Source: Tetrahymena elliotti 4EA (taxonomy: Eukaryota; Ciliophora; Oligohymenophorea; Hymenostomatida; Tetrahymenidae). Taken from it: DNA of 64,000 bases. Within the stretch, counting starts at the first letter, position 1. Every line of letters begins with the position of its first letter. The position numbers were made by a program, and so were the translations under genes. Below, in pieces: positions 11,958 to 29,333 of this stretch. Under the pieces are notes generated by a model that did no database searches, was not told the origin of the DNA, and was given only the letters and a program-made list of their open reading frames with translations. The DNA lies in contig JH720322.1 of assembly GCA_000231825.2 (NCBI GenBank), positions 682,001 through 746,000 of the forward strand, given 5' to 3'.

Positions 11958-14365
11958 TCAGTTTTTGAAGATTCCAGTGTATCTCAAGTAATCAAAGCTA
12001 GACATATAGTATGGTGTATTGACAGTAGAAAAATTATTGTAACCCTTCTTGAAAAAGGCGGGAGGATTTTAAGTTCTGGCTCTGGTAGGTTTTTTACGAC
12101 CCATAACGTTTTTGAACATAAAGTGAGCATATTCTCTTTTAACAGGGTTAAGCTTATCAGTAACACTAGTAAGATTGTAAGCTTTTTTCAATAAAAAATC
12201 AATAAATAAAACATGTATTTAATATTATTTAATTTAAACCTTTATTGGCTTAAGTAGCAGGATCATAAATCTAAGGAATTTCATAATAATCTGCAGCATC
12301 GTAACTGTTAAGATCAGGTCTAGGAGTAATTGAATTAGGAAGAGGGAGAATAACTTAACTATTTTAAAAAATTAGTTAGATCTATTTCAAATATTTAAAA
12401 TAATTTTATATATTACTCGCCCTTTCTTAAGTATTCTAAGTGCAATTGATTTTCATGTTCGATTTCAGGAACATCAGTAGTGGCTTCGATAGCATGAATT
12501 TTCAAGACAACAACTTGTTCAGTGAAATATTTTCTAGTAGTCTAATTTAAAGTATTTAGAAATAAATATAATTTGTTTAAGCAAAATTAATTGAATAACT
12601 TTTTCAGCTTTAGCTTCATGGAAACCTTTGGTTAATAAGTAGTCCTTAAATTCTTCTTTGGTGATGGGCTTTAAAGCTTTTTTTTTGAATCAGATAAAAA
12701 TCATGTTAAATTAAATTTATTAAATTTAATATATTATTTACCTTCAATTTAATCTTCGAAATTTTTTTCTGAAGCTTCAAGAGTTTGTTTAAAACTGGCT
12801 TCTTCAAGGCTTCTTCTTAAAAACTTTTCAGAGCCTATCTTTTCTTTTAAGACGTCCTTGTTTTACAAAATTTTTTGCTTATAAATTTCATGTTATTCAG
12901 CCTTAGTTAATTGAGAGAAAAGAACATTGATTCTCTTTATAACAAATTGTCTTCTCTTTTAGTCAACTTAGTTAATTTAAGCATTAATTTGATTGAGTTC
13001 AGCTTAGAGATCCTTTAATTCTTCTTTAATAAGTTAAGGATCAAGAGAATCCTTCAAATCAGAAGTAGCAATTTATTTAACAAGTTCATTTTTCATTCTT
13101 TATTGCTTAAGGAACTTAACTTCTTCTTCTTATTAAATGAACTTTAATTTTTAAAATAATTGAATTAATATTGTGTGAAAAATGGTGAAAATAAATCATC
13201 TGCTAAAAATAATTGTTTAAATTCTAAAATAGGTAGAATGAATAATTAGTTAGCTAGATATAAATGGCCCAAATTTAGTTTTAAATTGAAAAAAATTAAG
13301 AACTGCTTTTTTATCATAAATAAAAATTTAATCAAATTATGATGATTTGCTTGCAGTCTAAAACTAAATTAATTAACAAATAATTTATTTATTTGTTTAG
13401 TTAGGTAGCTTTCTTATTATTTTAGTTGAATTTGTATATCCTTTCTATTCATTCAAAGATACTTCTATATAATCATTTTAAGCAAACAATCTAATTGATT
13501 AATAAATAAATTTGTTTACATCATGGAGACTATTGTCGAAATTCTTGATTTTATATGGATTTAAATTCAAGTAATCTTTAGGGGTTACTTCGGGTTTTTC
13601 GTAAAGAGTTTTAAAACCTTTTTTTTACCAAATAAAAGATTTAATTTTATTATTGCTTTCTTTTGAGTCAAATTTTCAAAAATTAAATTATCAATCAATC
13701 ATAAATTAAAGCAAGAGTTAAAGAGCATACCATATTTAATCAAAGGCTTAGGAGCTAAGTCGAAATAAGAAAAGAATCTTTATACTTTTTCAGAGGGCTT
13801 TGCTCCCATCTAATTAATATTTTCAAATATGAATTAAAAAACATGCTCTTGAGTAGAATATTCTATGAATTAATATCTAAGGAGAAATAAATGTAAATCT
13901 AATTTTATACAGCAATCCAATATCTGACACGTTCCTTATTAACTACAATTTCTCTTTAATTAATTTTTCCTTGTCTAGGGCACCACCAACCAACATGTTC
14001 AAGGAATCTACCTCTAGGGTTCTTCTTTTAGGGCATGACAACTATTTTCCTATATATAATATTTCATTGTAATTTAGAGCTTTGAGTTCTATTTGTTTGT
14101 AGATATATTTTTCCTTTATTTCTAACAATGTGAAAAATAATCAAAGAAACTTTGAATATGAAATATGGCGAGTAATCTGAAAACTCAAAATATCAAATGC
14201 AAATTTGATTCATTTTAAACGTTTCACTCTAAAATCACAAACTGCGCTATATCTTAATTTGAGTTTCCCTTATTTTTGCTTGCTAACTATAAAATATTTT
14301 ATAAATTATTACCATCTTGGATGATTTTTAAAGCCTGCTTGCTAAAGTCTAATAACAACTCTCAT
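11958..14365 (-). CDS. Mitochondrial small-subunit ribosomal protein bS16m with long C-terminal extension
   Basis: Nine exons splice to 437 codons plus TGA with consistent phase: 14365-14313, 14049-13911, 13809-13731, 13617-13520, 13141-12742, 12676-12600, 12541-12417, 12358-12240 and 12181-11958. The first 80-90 residues are classical bS16: MRVVIRL, then IVVMPQ, RGRFLEHVGWW, VVNKERVRYW and GAKPSEKVQRFF. Bacterial bS16 is only about 80-90 aa. Here about 340 residues follow, including a charged coiled-coil-like helix block (exon 5) and a basic, aromatic C-terminus ending in YLRYTGIFKN. Large extensions are known for ciliate mitoribosomal proteins. The tryptophan codon before IVV is split by the first intron, so a start at the downstream ATG (14034-14036) would lose the conserved N-terminus. 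No obvious separate mitochondrial presequence was seen. Confidence 0.93.
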
Positions 14366-14757
14366 AATTCAATTCCTTTTATAAAATAATGAATCAAAGC
14401 TTTTTTATCTTTTCTTATTTTTTTTAGAGAGAATAAAAGCGTATAAAAACTATTTGTTTTACTTTTGAAAAGATTATAATTTAATGTATTAGTGTTATTT
14501 TTAATTAATTTAAAATTCACACGTAAAATTTTACTTTGTATTTTTACAAGCAAAATAAAAAAATATTAAAGATATTTTGCTTTCTTATTTAATCAGAATT
14601 ATTCATTTATCAAAACAATTTGTCAATCAATTAACTAATATAAGCTCATTTCTTTAATTGCTTATTTATAATAATTTATTAGGAATTATATTGGTTATCA
14701 ATAAATAAATAAACAAATCAAAAGCATATTTTAGCTAGAGTTTTATCAGTTTTAGCA
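14366..14757. promoter_or_regulatory. Divergent promoter region between bS16m and coatomer gamma
   Basis: Roughly 390 bp separate the start codons of the two diverging genes, so it must hold both promoters and 5' UTRs. The sequence is AT-rich with poly-T and poly-A runs. I see no specific factor-binding motif. Confidence 0.5.
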
Positions 14758-17700
14758 ATGGCTCACCTCATTAAATAAGTTTCAGAGAAATTCTAAAAGC
14801 TTCAAAATGATTTTAGAAGAAATACTATTGGTACTTTACACATTATATCTCAATTAATTATCGGAAAATAATTATCATCAATCAATATATTTTAACATAA
14901 ATGCAATTACTTACCAATAAAAAAAAGCTATTAAGTTCATACAGTTTCTTCATGCAAAAAAAAGAGAAAGCATAAAATCAGCAAAATTTTTTCAAGATGA
15001 TAACAAAGAAATAAAGCTTTAAAATATATTTTTAATTATTTTATAATAAAATTTTATAGAAGCTGATGCATTTAGTAAAATAAACAAATCATAGGTCCTT
15101 CAAGATTGTAAATAATTTACTAGCGTATAATTAAATGATCGTTAATGCAGACAATTATTGTCTCAATTGATCTACCTTATCAACTAAGTAAAAAATAACT
15201 TTATTACTCTATTAATGTTGAATTGGCTTGAATTAAAAATATGCTAACATAAAACGAGAATTTAATCTAAGCAAATTCATATTTAATTTTTGTAAATAGG
15301 GAAATAAATTCAGCGACTAAGAATAATCAACTCTCTTTTTCTAAGTGACTAGATTATTTTAATCTAACAACAAAGAATTACGTAGAATGGTCTACTTGAT
15401 GATTAAAGTAAAAGACATTTAAAGATAATATTTGTCAATATTAATTTGAAATTAATTAAAAATGATTGAAGTTAACTTACTATATTTTTTTTACTTCTAA
15501 AAGGAATTTAAAGACGAAAAGATGGTCTATGTTGTTACATAATCATTAATGAAGGATATTACTTCCACTGTTGATTTATATAAAATGAATGCTTTGAGAA
15601 TCATTCCTGTTGTTTTAGATCCTTCTAATTTGATTCAAGTTGAACGTTATATCAAAAACGTAAAATATTATTTTTTCAGGATAAAAACATGTTTATATTT
15701 TATAATAAATAATCTTAAAGGCTATCCTTGATAAAAATACTGCTGTAGCAAGTGCAGCTATACTAGCAGCAATTTAATTATTCCCTTAGCATGGTGAATC
15801 CTTAAAAAAGTTAAGTTCTGATGTTACTGCAGCTCTTTAAAATAATAAAACTTAATCAACAATCCATTTCCATGCCTAAATTCTCCTTCATGAAATCAAA
15901 AAATAAGATAGAAACTCTTATATTAAGGTAAAAATTATCAAATTTTATTTATTATTTTAGGCTAACATTTAAACAAATAAACAGATCTTGTTAGAATAGA
16001 CTAAGGATGCTATTGGTAACTCTGGTCATTTCTCTACTATTCAGCTTATTAGATTTATTAAGGAAGTTCTCTTAAGTTCTGATTTAGATCCAACTACAGA
16101 AAGAACATTTGTTGAGTATTTGACAAGATAAACCAATAAATCAAATGAGATGGTTATTATTGAAAGCTGTAAAGCTATTTGTGAACTTAAAAATATTTCC
16201 AATAAAGATTTGACCCAACCTGTCACTGTTTTAGGTATTTTCCTTGTTGGAAGCAGTACAGTTAGCAAATATGCTGCCTTAAAGATCATTAATAAAGTAC
16301 AAAAAATTAAATTAGCAAATAATTCATTTTAAAATATAATTTTTAAATAAAATAAAAGCTTGTTTCTAATCCTGCAAGAAAAACTATCATCAGCAATAAA
16401 TCTGATATACAATATCTTCTCACAGATAACAACAAGTAAAAAAAATTAAAACATTTTCGAAAAAAAATTTTAAAATAAAATTTTCATTTTTTAGGAGTAT
16501 TTCATCATTAGCTGTTTCTATCTTACTTAAGTTGTGCAATGAAGAAGACATTGAAGGTTTACTTAATTAAATATACGATAACTTATAGGACATGTCTGAT
16601 GAATTTAAAGTTGATATTCTCAATTCAATTAAGGGATTAGTTAAGCAAATTCCTAAAAAATATAGAATCATTTTAATCTTCTTATTCAACTGTATGAAAA
16701 ATGAAGGTAATTCTGACTTCAAAGCTTAATGCATTGATATTGTAGAAGATATTATTAAATAATTCCCTACCGAAGATGTTAGAGAATCAGGTAAAAATTT
16801 ATTTGATCAATATTGTTGAAGTTAATATTAATATAAATTAAATTAAATAGGTTTATAAGTCTTATCTGAATACATTGAAGATTGTTTAGTTAAAAGCTTA
16901 TAATTAAAGTGTCTGAGTATTATTAATAAGGAATCTTCTAAGAACACAGCCTCTCTTAAAATGATTAGACTCATTAACAACAGAATTCACTTAGAAGATT
17001 CTGAAGTTAGAGCAGCTGCTGTTGGTACAATTTCTAAATTTGCAAGCAAGCAATAATCAGTTAGAGCACAAGTTATTTAGCTCTTAAAACAGTATATTTT
17101 ATTTTAAAATAAAAATTTTTTTAAAAGTTCAAATAAAATTTTATTAGTGCCTTGAGTGATCCTGATGAGGAAGTCAGAGAAAGAGCTTTCTAAAGTATTA
17201 GTACTTTCAGTGAATAGGTTACTTCATACTTAGAAGACTAAGTAAAAGAAGCTTCAAATATAGATTTTTAAGAAATTACTTATATTGAAAAATATATTGA
17301 AATGAATAAAAATTAAATCGAAGAATCTGAAGATATTGAAGCTCTCTCTAAAGATAAAATTTACGAATTCGCTTAAACTTAAAATATTCAAGTTACCGAA
17401 GTACAAGAAAGTTAAGCATAATCAAATTATGATGACTACACAGCTGATGCTTCTTAAGAAAAGGATGACTCATAAGCCTCTGCTAGTTTACCCGTTGTTA
17501 AAAAAGATAATGAAAAATTCTAAAAAATAGCACAATAATTCGCTTCAAGTGCTATTTTCTAGAGCTATGGACCTCTTAGACATATTTGTAATGGAGGAGT
17601 AAGTTTCTTTAGCTTAATTAATATTCTTTAAATTTACTATTTTGTTTAATTAAAACTTAGGATCTTACTGACAAAAACTCTAGTTATATTGTAAGCTACG

Positions 17701-18609
17701 TTAAGTACTTCTTTGATGACTACGTTGTCTTAGAATTTTTAGTCAAAAACAAATCTCAAGATCAAGTAAAGATAGATAAATAAATGAATTGATTAAAAGT
17801 ATTAATGTTTATTTATTTTATATATTAGATTCTTAAGGATGTTAAAGTTAAATTGGATTTAAATAATGAAAATATTCAAGTTGAAAAGATAGTTGCTGCT
17901 ACTGAAATTAAGGAAGATGAAGCCAGTAACATTTTTGTCGCTTTGGCTAGAAATCCTGAATTTAAAGTTATTTCTTTCTCTTCTTAATGTTTCTTAACTT
18001 TCTAAGCTTAGGATATTGGTGCTGGTGGTAAAATTTTATCTGAATATGCTGATGAATACTAGCTTGAAGATGTTTAAGTTAATATTTCTGATCACTTAAC
18101 TGAATGGGAAGTACCTAAAGGAAAATATGAAACTGAATTAAATTACTTAGAAGGTGAAATTGCAACATAAAAGTTTAAGTTATCTTATAAAAGTGTAGAC
18201 TTTGCCATCCAAGAAATCATTAAACATTTCAGTATTTTCATTTTATTCATCTCAATTAATTCTAACTATTTTTATCTTAATTAATAGGTATTAGCGTATG
18301 TGATGGAACCAATCACATTCCTTAAGTACAAACTGAAAAATTCCATACACTTAAGTTAGCTGGTAAATACTTAGATAAAGAGAAGGTAAATTATTTTTGC
18401 TGCATTATCCAATTTATTTTTCTGATATCTAAACTAAGAAATAATTTTTTATTCATATGATTTCATGAATATTTTTTCAATTCATAAAATAGTTTTTGTT
18501 AAGCTGCATGATTGCTATGGATGCTAAACAAGGTTGCTTCTTGCAAATGAATGTTAAAAGTGCTGATGAAGAATTAAACCAAGATCTTATCAACACCTTT
18601 AACAATTGA
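14758..18609 (+). CDS. Coatomer subunit gamma (COPI coat)
   Basis: Gamma-COP is part of the F-subcomplex of COPI, which coats vesicles for Golgi-to-ER and intra-Golgi transport. Recognisable blocks are TRLFQSNNKELRRMVYLMIK, RIIPVVLDPSNLIQVERYIK, HFHALILLHEIKKQD, LSDPDEEVRERAF and, at the end, MIAMDAKQGCFLQMNVKS from the appendage platform. The order is an adaptin-N-type HEAT solenoid, an acidic/serine hinge near 17300-17510, then the appendage sandwich. Many short introns interrupt it, for example one starting GTAAAAAATA near 15188 and the one preceding exon GGAAATAAATTC near 15300. The extreme N-terminus is uncertain: the ATG at 14758 fits a first exon ending near 14830, but the residues before about 15060 do not match the family clearly. 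The stop is TGA at 18607-18609. Confidence 0.93.
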
Positions 18610-19469
18610 AATTGAAATACAAATTTAATTTATTAGCATTTTATTGGTAGATAGATAATGTTAAATTAATTTTATGTTATCTCTACAAAAATTGTAAAAG
18701 CTTCTAAAATGAATTACAAATTCATAATTTAATTTAATTTTAATAAAAAGATAAAAATATATCAAATATTATAATATTCATTTAACATTTTTAAGTTTGA
18801 TTTTCCTTTTTAAACTCAAAAAAAACACAGATTTAAAAATATTTAAAATTAATTTTGACTCAACTGTATCATCTGCTTTTATGAAAAAGATATTCATTTA
18901 TTATTTAATTTCAATTTTAGTAATATTAAATTAATATTATGCTATTTCAACTCCAATAATTTAAAGCAATTAAAAAAAATAATCATATGCAAAATATCAA
19001 TTTATAAGAATTAAATAAATTTAATTTCTACTATCCTTGCAAACAGATTTTTATTTGTTTATCAACCAATAGATAATATTTAACGAGTTTTAAATTATTT
19101 CTACAAAAAAGTAGTAAAATTATACTAAATAAAATTAAATTAAATCTACAAAAAAAACAGAAAATTAATTCTTAATAAAATAGTTTTGTTAATATTATTT
19201 CTTTATTAAATCAATTCTGAAAATTTATGTTATTTTTTATGTGTTATATTTTAACTAAATAATAATAAAATGGTAAAATCTAAAAATAAAAAAAAATAAA
19301 TTTACAAAAAATAAACTTAAGATAAAAATTAGAACAAACAATAGAAGATATATTTTAATTAAAAATTAAATTAACATTTTTAATATTTTTAATGATATTA
19401 TTTAATTAATATAAATTTTTAAAATAAAAAAAAATACTCGTATTAAAAAATAATTCTTTAATTTTATTT
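18610..19469. other. AT-rich spacer between convergent coatomer gamma and DHX8 genes
   Basis: Almost pure A/T with few G or C. A frame starting at 18881 has a hydrophobic signal-peptide-like start (MKKIFIYYLISILVILNQ) but then dissolves into low-complexity sequence that stays open only because TGA is rare. I regard it as unsupported. Two near-repeats of the motif AGATAATRTT(A)AAT occur near 18652 and 19070. Confidence 0.5.
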
Positions 19470-23321
<3,852 letters not shown>

Positions 23322-23999
23322 TATCCCTAAATTATTTGAAATATTAATTAAAAATAAATAAAATTAATTATTGTAAATATTAATTTCGGTGTCTAGAATG
23401 AATTTAATCTTTGATTTTTAATTAATTATTACAATGATATTGATTTTAAAATTGTATTTTTTATACAAATTTATTAAAAAATTAAATTAGAATAGTTTTT
23501 TAATAATTTTAAATTATTCTAAAAATAATCTAATAAAAAATGTAATGTAAAAATATTTTAAATTTATCCAAATATTTACCAATCTGTATTTAGAATTTTT
23601 TTCAATTTTGTAGAAATTCACTACTACATACATAAATGACTATCACTTCTTTTAATAATTAATTTAATATAACAATAATCAAGTCAAAAAAAACCAAAAA
23701 AATATTGTTCAAAAAAAAAAATGCTAAGCCACAATGGTATTAAATTATTTGGTCGAAAAGCATTTTAAAGTAAATTTTTGTAGTAATAAATATTTAATAA
23801 CTTTTGTATTTTTGTTACTCTTTTTATTAGAAAAGAGTTTAGTCGGTTTAATTATCATACACGAGCAAGTAAATATAAAAATTAATCAATTGTTATTCTA
23901 GATATTTGTTCAAAATTTGTATAAACTTTTTTTTACTTACTACTCAAGTGAAATTGAAAAAAAATTTAGTTAAATTTATTATTATTAATTAATTATTGA
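23322..23999. other. AT-rich divergent promoter spacer (DHX8 / K+ channel)
   Basis: About 680 bp between two divergent start codons. Long A tracts occur, notably near 23686-23722. No coding frame was recognised. It should carry both promoters. Confidence 0.5.
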
Positions 24000-24000
24000 G

Positions 24001-27000
24001 ATGAACGTTAAAATGAATGAAAACGAAAATGATTCAGCACTTGAGACTGATAACTAGATAATTAAAAAATCCAAAAATGAATTAAGTAATATAGACAATG
24101 TTCAGCTAACTTTTAATGGTGACTAAGAGTATTTTATTAATATTTAAACATGTATTTTTAAAAATTATGTTCCCTTTTTTATCATTATGATTAATCATTA
24201 CAAATGTGCACACCCAAAAATTATAGTTTTGAAGTAAAAAAATGCAAATCCATAAGAATTATTTTTCATAAAAAGTGATAACTCATACATGTACTAAATT
24301 TAGGAATAAGGCGCTTTAAATAGAAGAGAGTACTTTCAGTCAAGCATGATCGAATAAAAAGAGTATAGAAAATCTTTATCTAGCTTTAGTAGCTTTTAAG
24401 AAATGAAGGAAGGTTAGAGTAACTAGTATTAATCCCCAATAAATAAAGATATCAGCTTACTATAAAATGCCTTAGAATAGACTAACATAAATACTAAAGA
24501 TAAGTAAACAAGCATTTAAAGAACATCACAATTAAATTCATCTAACAATTTTAAATTATTACCTTCTTAATTGACTACTTTTGATGAAAAAAAAACTCAA
24601 AATCAAGATAAATAATCTTTTATCTCTGAAGAACAGCATAACTACTTCAAAGGTAACACTAAAAAGAAGCAAATTTTATAAGAAAGTAGAACTTAATAAG
24701 AAATACAAAGCAATCAATAGATTTTTAGCAAATTTACATAAAAAGGGTTTCTAGGATCATAAACTAAAAATATTACCTATTTTGAAAAAAATGATTTACA
24801 AAATTCTGTTTAGCTTATGGAAAACAACTAAAACAAGAATGATTAAACCTTTAAGAAGAATTATCTTGTAATTATAACCTACATGAAAAAGTTTGCAAAT
24901 AAATTGCTTTTAAAAGTTGCTTACAAAGATAATAGGCTATTGAACTCTACCCACTTAGATATTATTAGAGATAAATCAATATTTGATTATTAAAACTATT
25001 TTAAAGAAATATTTAAATCTCAAAAGTATGTTTATCCTTTAAAATATTAAGATCATCTATTAGAAAATAAAAAGTATTAAATCTTACTAAGGAACTCTAA
25101 CACTAATACCATGAAATAAAATTCAAATATATTTTGCTTCATTTCTAAAATTTTATATGCTGGATTTATTTATGCTAATAATATAATAGGCATTATATCT
25201 CCTAATTCTATCATAATTGCAATAATATAGGCAATTATAGTAGTCCTTATTTTTTATTTTATATTTATTTTATCTATTTAGTCTTGCTTTCTTGACTATG
25301 AACAGAAATAGGTGAAGAATATTCAGTATGCTTATATTAGTGGTATATGCTATACTGTAATCGATATTTATATTGGATTTTATTAGGGATTTTATGAATT
25401 TGGTTTTATTTAATTCAAATAAATACATATTGCTAAAAGATATTTAAGAAACAGATTTTATATTGATCTCATTATGCTAATATTATATATTTTAAATTAT
25501 TGCTGTAGCATCAATCTAACTATTTTATTAACAGTTTTTTTCAGTGTAATTTAGGTAATTTTTTCAGATTTTTTAATAAATAAAATAGCTTTTATTTTTA
25601 TTTTATGATAAGGTTCGCAATAAAGTTAAGTAAATTAATGACTACTTTAAGTTATCTAGTAGATTTCCTATATGGTTTGATATATTTAAATTATTGGTTA
25701 CTATTCTGATTATTGCTCATTTATGTGGATGTGGATTTCATTATGTAAGTTAGGTTTCATAAAATGAATATTTTGATCAAAATTTTAGAAATGATAACAA
25801 TAATTGGATAAGTTATTAAGGCCTTACAAATTCCAGTTGGTAAACGAGATATGTATATTCATTATATTTTTCTGTAATAACTATGGCTACAGTGGGATTT
25901 GGTGATGTGTATCCTGTAAATTTAAATGAAAGAATATATGTAATTGGAATGACATTAGTGTCTTGTGGTGCATTTGCTTACTCTATTAATTATATAGGAT
26001 AGATTTTTACTTAAATTTTATAGGAAAGTTAGAGCTTTTAGTAAAAGCAGTATGACCTCTTAAATTATATGAGACTAAAACATATTACTAAAGAAACTTA
26101 AGCAAGAATCTTAAAATATTTAGAATACTTAGAAGATAAAACAGATTAAATTGCAACCAAAGGTAAGTTAATTACATTTATGATCAAAAATTATAATATT
26201 TGTTCTATCATTCATCAAAAGGTTAAGAAATATTAGAGAATTATCCCCCCGAGTTGAGAGATGAAGTCATGAAAGAAAATTTCTTAAAGCTGTTAAATTA
26301 AGCTCCTTTTTTAAAGAATACATTTAGTTAAGATTTTTTGATTTAACTTTGCCTTAAATTCAAGGAAAAGAGAATTGGACCTGGTGAAATTTTAGTCAGA
26401 AAAAATCAAAAACTGGAGATCTTGTATATATTAACTAAAGGAATAGCAGAATATGTCAATTTTGATGGAGTAGAAAAACTACCTTTGTATCAAATAAAAG
26501 TAATTTTCTTTTTTGGTTGAAAATTTTTTTTAATTTTTTTTATATGAAAAAAGAATGTATAAAGTGAGTAGACTTTAATTGATGTTAGATTATTTTTTAC
26601 TGGGATTGAAGCAGATGTTTCAATTTAGAGTAAAATAGTTTGTTGTGTGGCTTATGTTACCTTTGAAGACTTTTATTAAGTTCTTAAATAATTTCCAAGT
26701 GATTATGTAAGCTTATTAAATGAAAATTATTTAAAATGAAATCTTTTGTTTATTAATTAAAGGAAGTATTTTGTATGCTAAAAGATTAATTTTTAAATGA
26801 CAAGAGATAGTATTTAAAGTGCTAAAGCTGTAGCTAGATTGGTCATTCTTTTACAAACTGTGGATAATTACATTATGATTTAGATAATTAACTCTTTCTG
26901 TAAAGACTTTTAAAGTCCATAGAATAAAAAAGGTTTTTCATAAGTAGATCAAGACAAAAAAAATATAATTCGATATTTTAAAAGCTATTAACATCTCAGA

Positions 27001-28415
27001 ATCTCAAACTCTTAAGATGGGTTTTAGTATAAAAACATTTATAAAATTACTCTCATATAGATCCTACTGCTGAAGCAAGTGTAATTGAAAGCGAAAAATA
27101 ATTTTTTAAAAGATGCCCAAAACTTAATAATAAAATTACATACTCTTAATCTTAAACAATAATTTAAAGAAAACATACTGGATATTCTACTAGTGATAGC
27201 TAATCTGAATGTTCCCTATCATCTGATTCATCATCTAAATCTTAATCTTCAATTCATAGTCCTTCACATGTTTCTTAATCTTTATAGTCAGAATAAAAAT
27301 TAAAGAATCCTGTATCTGAGATTTCTATCAAGACATATGAAAATATAAGGAGCAGTAAGAGGACTTTAACTTTAAAAAAAAAAACAGTAGATCTTGAAAA
27401 CTAAACAATTACTGGAAAAGACATACCAATAAATGATAGTCCAAATGACTATAATTTTCAAAACTTAGATATAGAAAATTAGTAAAAATAAATAAATTAG
27501 GAATCATTTTTAAAATTAGATACAATTGACCGGATTGCAGATAACTAAATACCTGATATTAGGATACAGTATTTTTAAAAAAATAATCATAAAAAAAGTT
27601 CTCTAAATTTCGAAAGTAAGCATACTGATGATTCAAATTCTCAAAATAGTAATACTCTTAAAGCAGGATCAATTAAAAATAAATCAGATGCAATGAGATT
27701 ACAAAATCTAGAAACAGAAAATAAATAAAATGAATTCATGTAATCTGAAATAAAAAATACAATAAACTCTTAATTATAAAATTTGCTTTCTTAAAACCCT
27801 GTCTATCAAATATTCTAAAAGATTCTTAATGAATCAATTTAAAAACCTAGAAAATCATCTTCCCATAATAATTCAATTTAATCTATACCTTAAGAATCAT
27901 TAGATCTTACAAGAGAGCAAATGGATTCAATGCAAAAATTTAAAAAGAGATAAAACATAATTCTGAATAATTTAAATATTTAACAACACTTCAAGAGAAT
28001 TCCATCAATAAATACTATTGTTTAAAAACAAGAATAATCAACTCACAAAAATTAACCAACAAAAGATGAAAGTCATATTTTTGGTAAATTAGAATTCTCT
28101 TTTGATCAAATTTAAGAATATGAAAAATATTATCCTAAAAATAATTGGACAAAAGTGATCAAATCTTACAAAAAATAGCAAGCTCTTGATAAAACATTCT
28201 AATCTAAAAACCTTAAAAGGATGAATAGAGTAGTATAAAAAATAAAATTATTTGATTTTTCAAAAAATTTGTTAATTAGTCGTGCTTAACCTTCTCAAAC
28301 AAATAGCTAATTTAAATGTAAAATTTATTTAGAAAAAAACATATATTTTTTTATTTTTAATAAAGTAATTAATTAGGATAGATAATAAAGCTCAGAAAAT
28401 TCTTATTTTAAATGA
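24001..28415 (+). CDS. Voltage-gated-type K+ channel with cyclic-nucleotide-binding domain
   Basis: Predicted plasma or ciliary membrane K+ channel of the CNBD (EAG/HCN/CNG-like) group. A long hydrophilic glutamine/asparagine-rich N-terminus (to about 25130) precedes six hydrophobic segments (about 25130-26010). The pore loop TMATVGFGDVYP near 25882 contains the K+ filter GFGD. A C-linker (HITKETQARILKYLEYL) leads into a cyclic-nucleotide-binding fold: GPGEILVRKNQKLEILYIL near 26377, then after an intron VAYVTFEDFYQVLKQFPSDY near 26648. The last third is a very long polar tail, rich in Ser, Asn, Gln and Lys, with no recognised domain. Introns include about 25556-25613, 26164-26220 and one near 26502-26552. 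TGA lies at 28413-28415; the last intron candidate (48 nt near 28320) is phase-neutral, so its use is undecided. Confidence 0.9.
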
Positions 28416-29333
28416 AAAAAGTGGAACAATTGCTTGTTTTAAAATAAAAATTTATTTTGTTTTTGCAAGATAAATATAAATAATAAATAAAAATGTATTA
28501 AATAAAAAATTAGTATCTTATCACCAAAAGAAAAGCATATAAATTATTTGTATGTAAAAAAGCCTGTAAAAGATCAGAAATCTTATAAATCAAAATATAT
28601 TTATAAAAAAGAAAAAAAGTACAAAAGATTTAAATTAAAAGAAATTAACATTCAGCAATCTAAAAAAATTAAAATCTAAGAAAAAAGTAGAGCTCACCAA
28701 GAATAATTAATAATTTATATAAAATAATTATTATATTTTTTCTATTTTATTTGAAGTGTTTGATAGATTATTTTATTTTAATATTTGTAATTATCATTTT
28801 TATTAAATGAGTTATGTTTTCTAGAAATAAAGAATCTACTAAAATCATATTGATAAGAGCTGCCTTTTTAAAATAGAATAGTATTTGTAAAATAATAAAA
28901 CAATTTTTTTATATTACTTAAAAAAGTAATGAGCCATAAAAAAATGTTGAAAATTAGCTTTACTTTTTCAAGTAAATCTTGCAATTATTTTTAAACTCAA
29001 AATCAGAGGTTAAATTTAAATAGATTTTGAATTTAGCTTAAAATAATATTTTTTCATATTTTAATTAAATTTATATTGAATATATCTACTACATATTGTG
29101 TTTACTTCAGATTTACATGAATTTGTTTTTGATTAAATAATGGATATAAATCATTATCCTCATTTTAAAATGTTGTCATTAACTTTTCATAAACAAAACA
29201 ATATTTAAACAAAATTATGAGAAATTGATATATTTTTTTTTCTTTTCACAAAAATTATTATCTAAATTTGATTCTTGATTTTTGTGGATAATTGAGCTTA
29301 AAAGGATTTAGTTCAATCATTATTTAAGTTGCC
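28416..29333. other. AT-rich intergenic spacer
   Basis: Lysine-codon-rich A tracts between 28440 and 28720 keep several frames open but show no conserved pattern. I see no gene, RNA or repeat that can be supported. Confidence 0.5.

Noticed and set aside
11937..12194. 85-aa plus-strand ORF
   Set aside because: It is the antisense of the last bS16m exon, whose minus-strand reading joins in phase with eight upstream exons.
18881..19090. Small secreted-protein ORF
   Set aside because: Only the first 20 residues look like a signal peptide; the rest is AT-driven low complexity kept open by the rarity of TGA.
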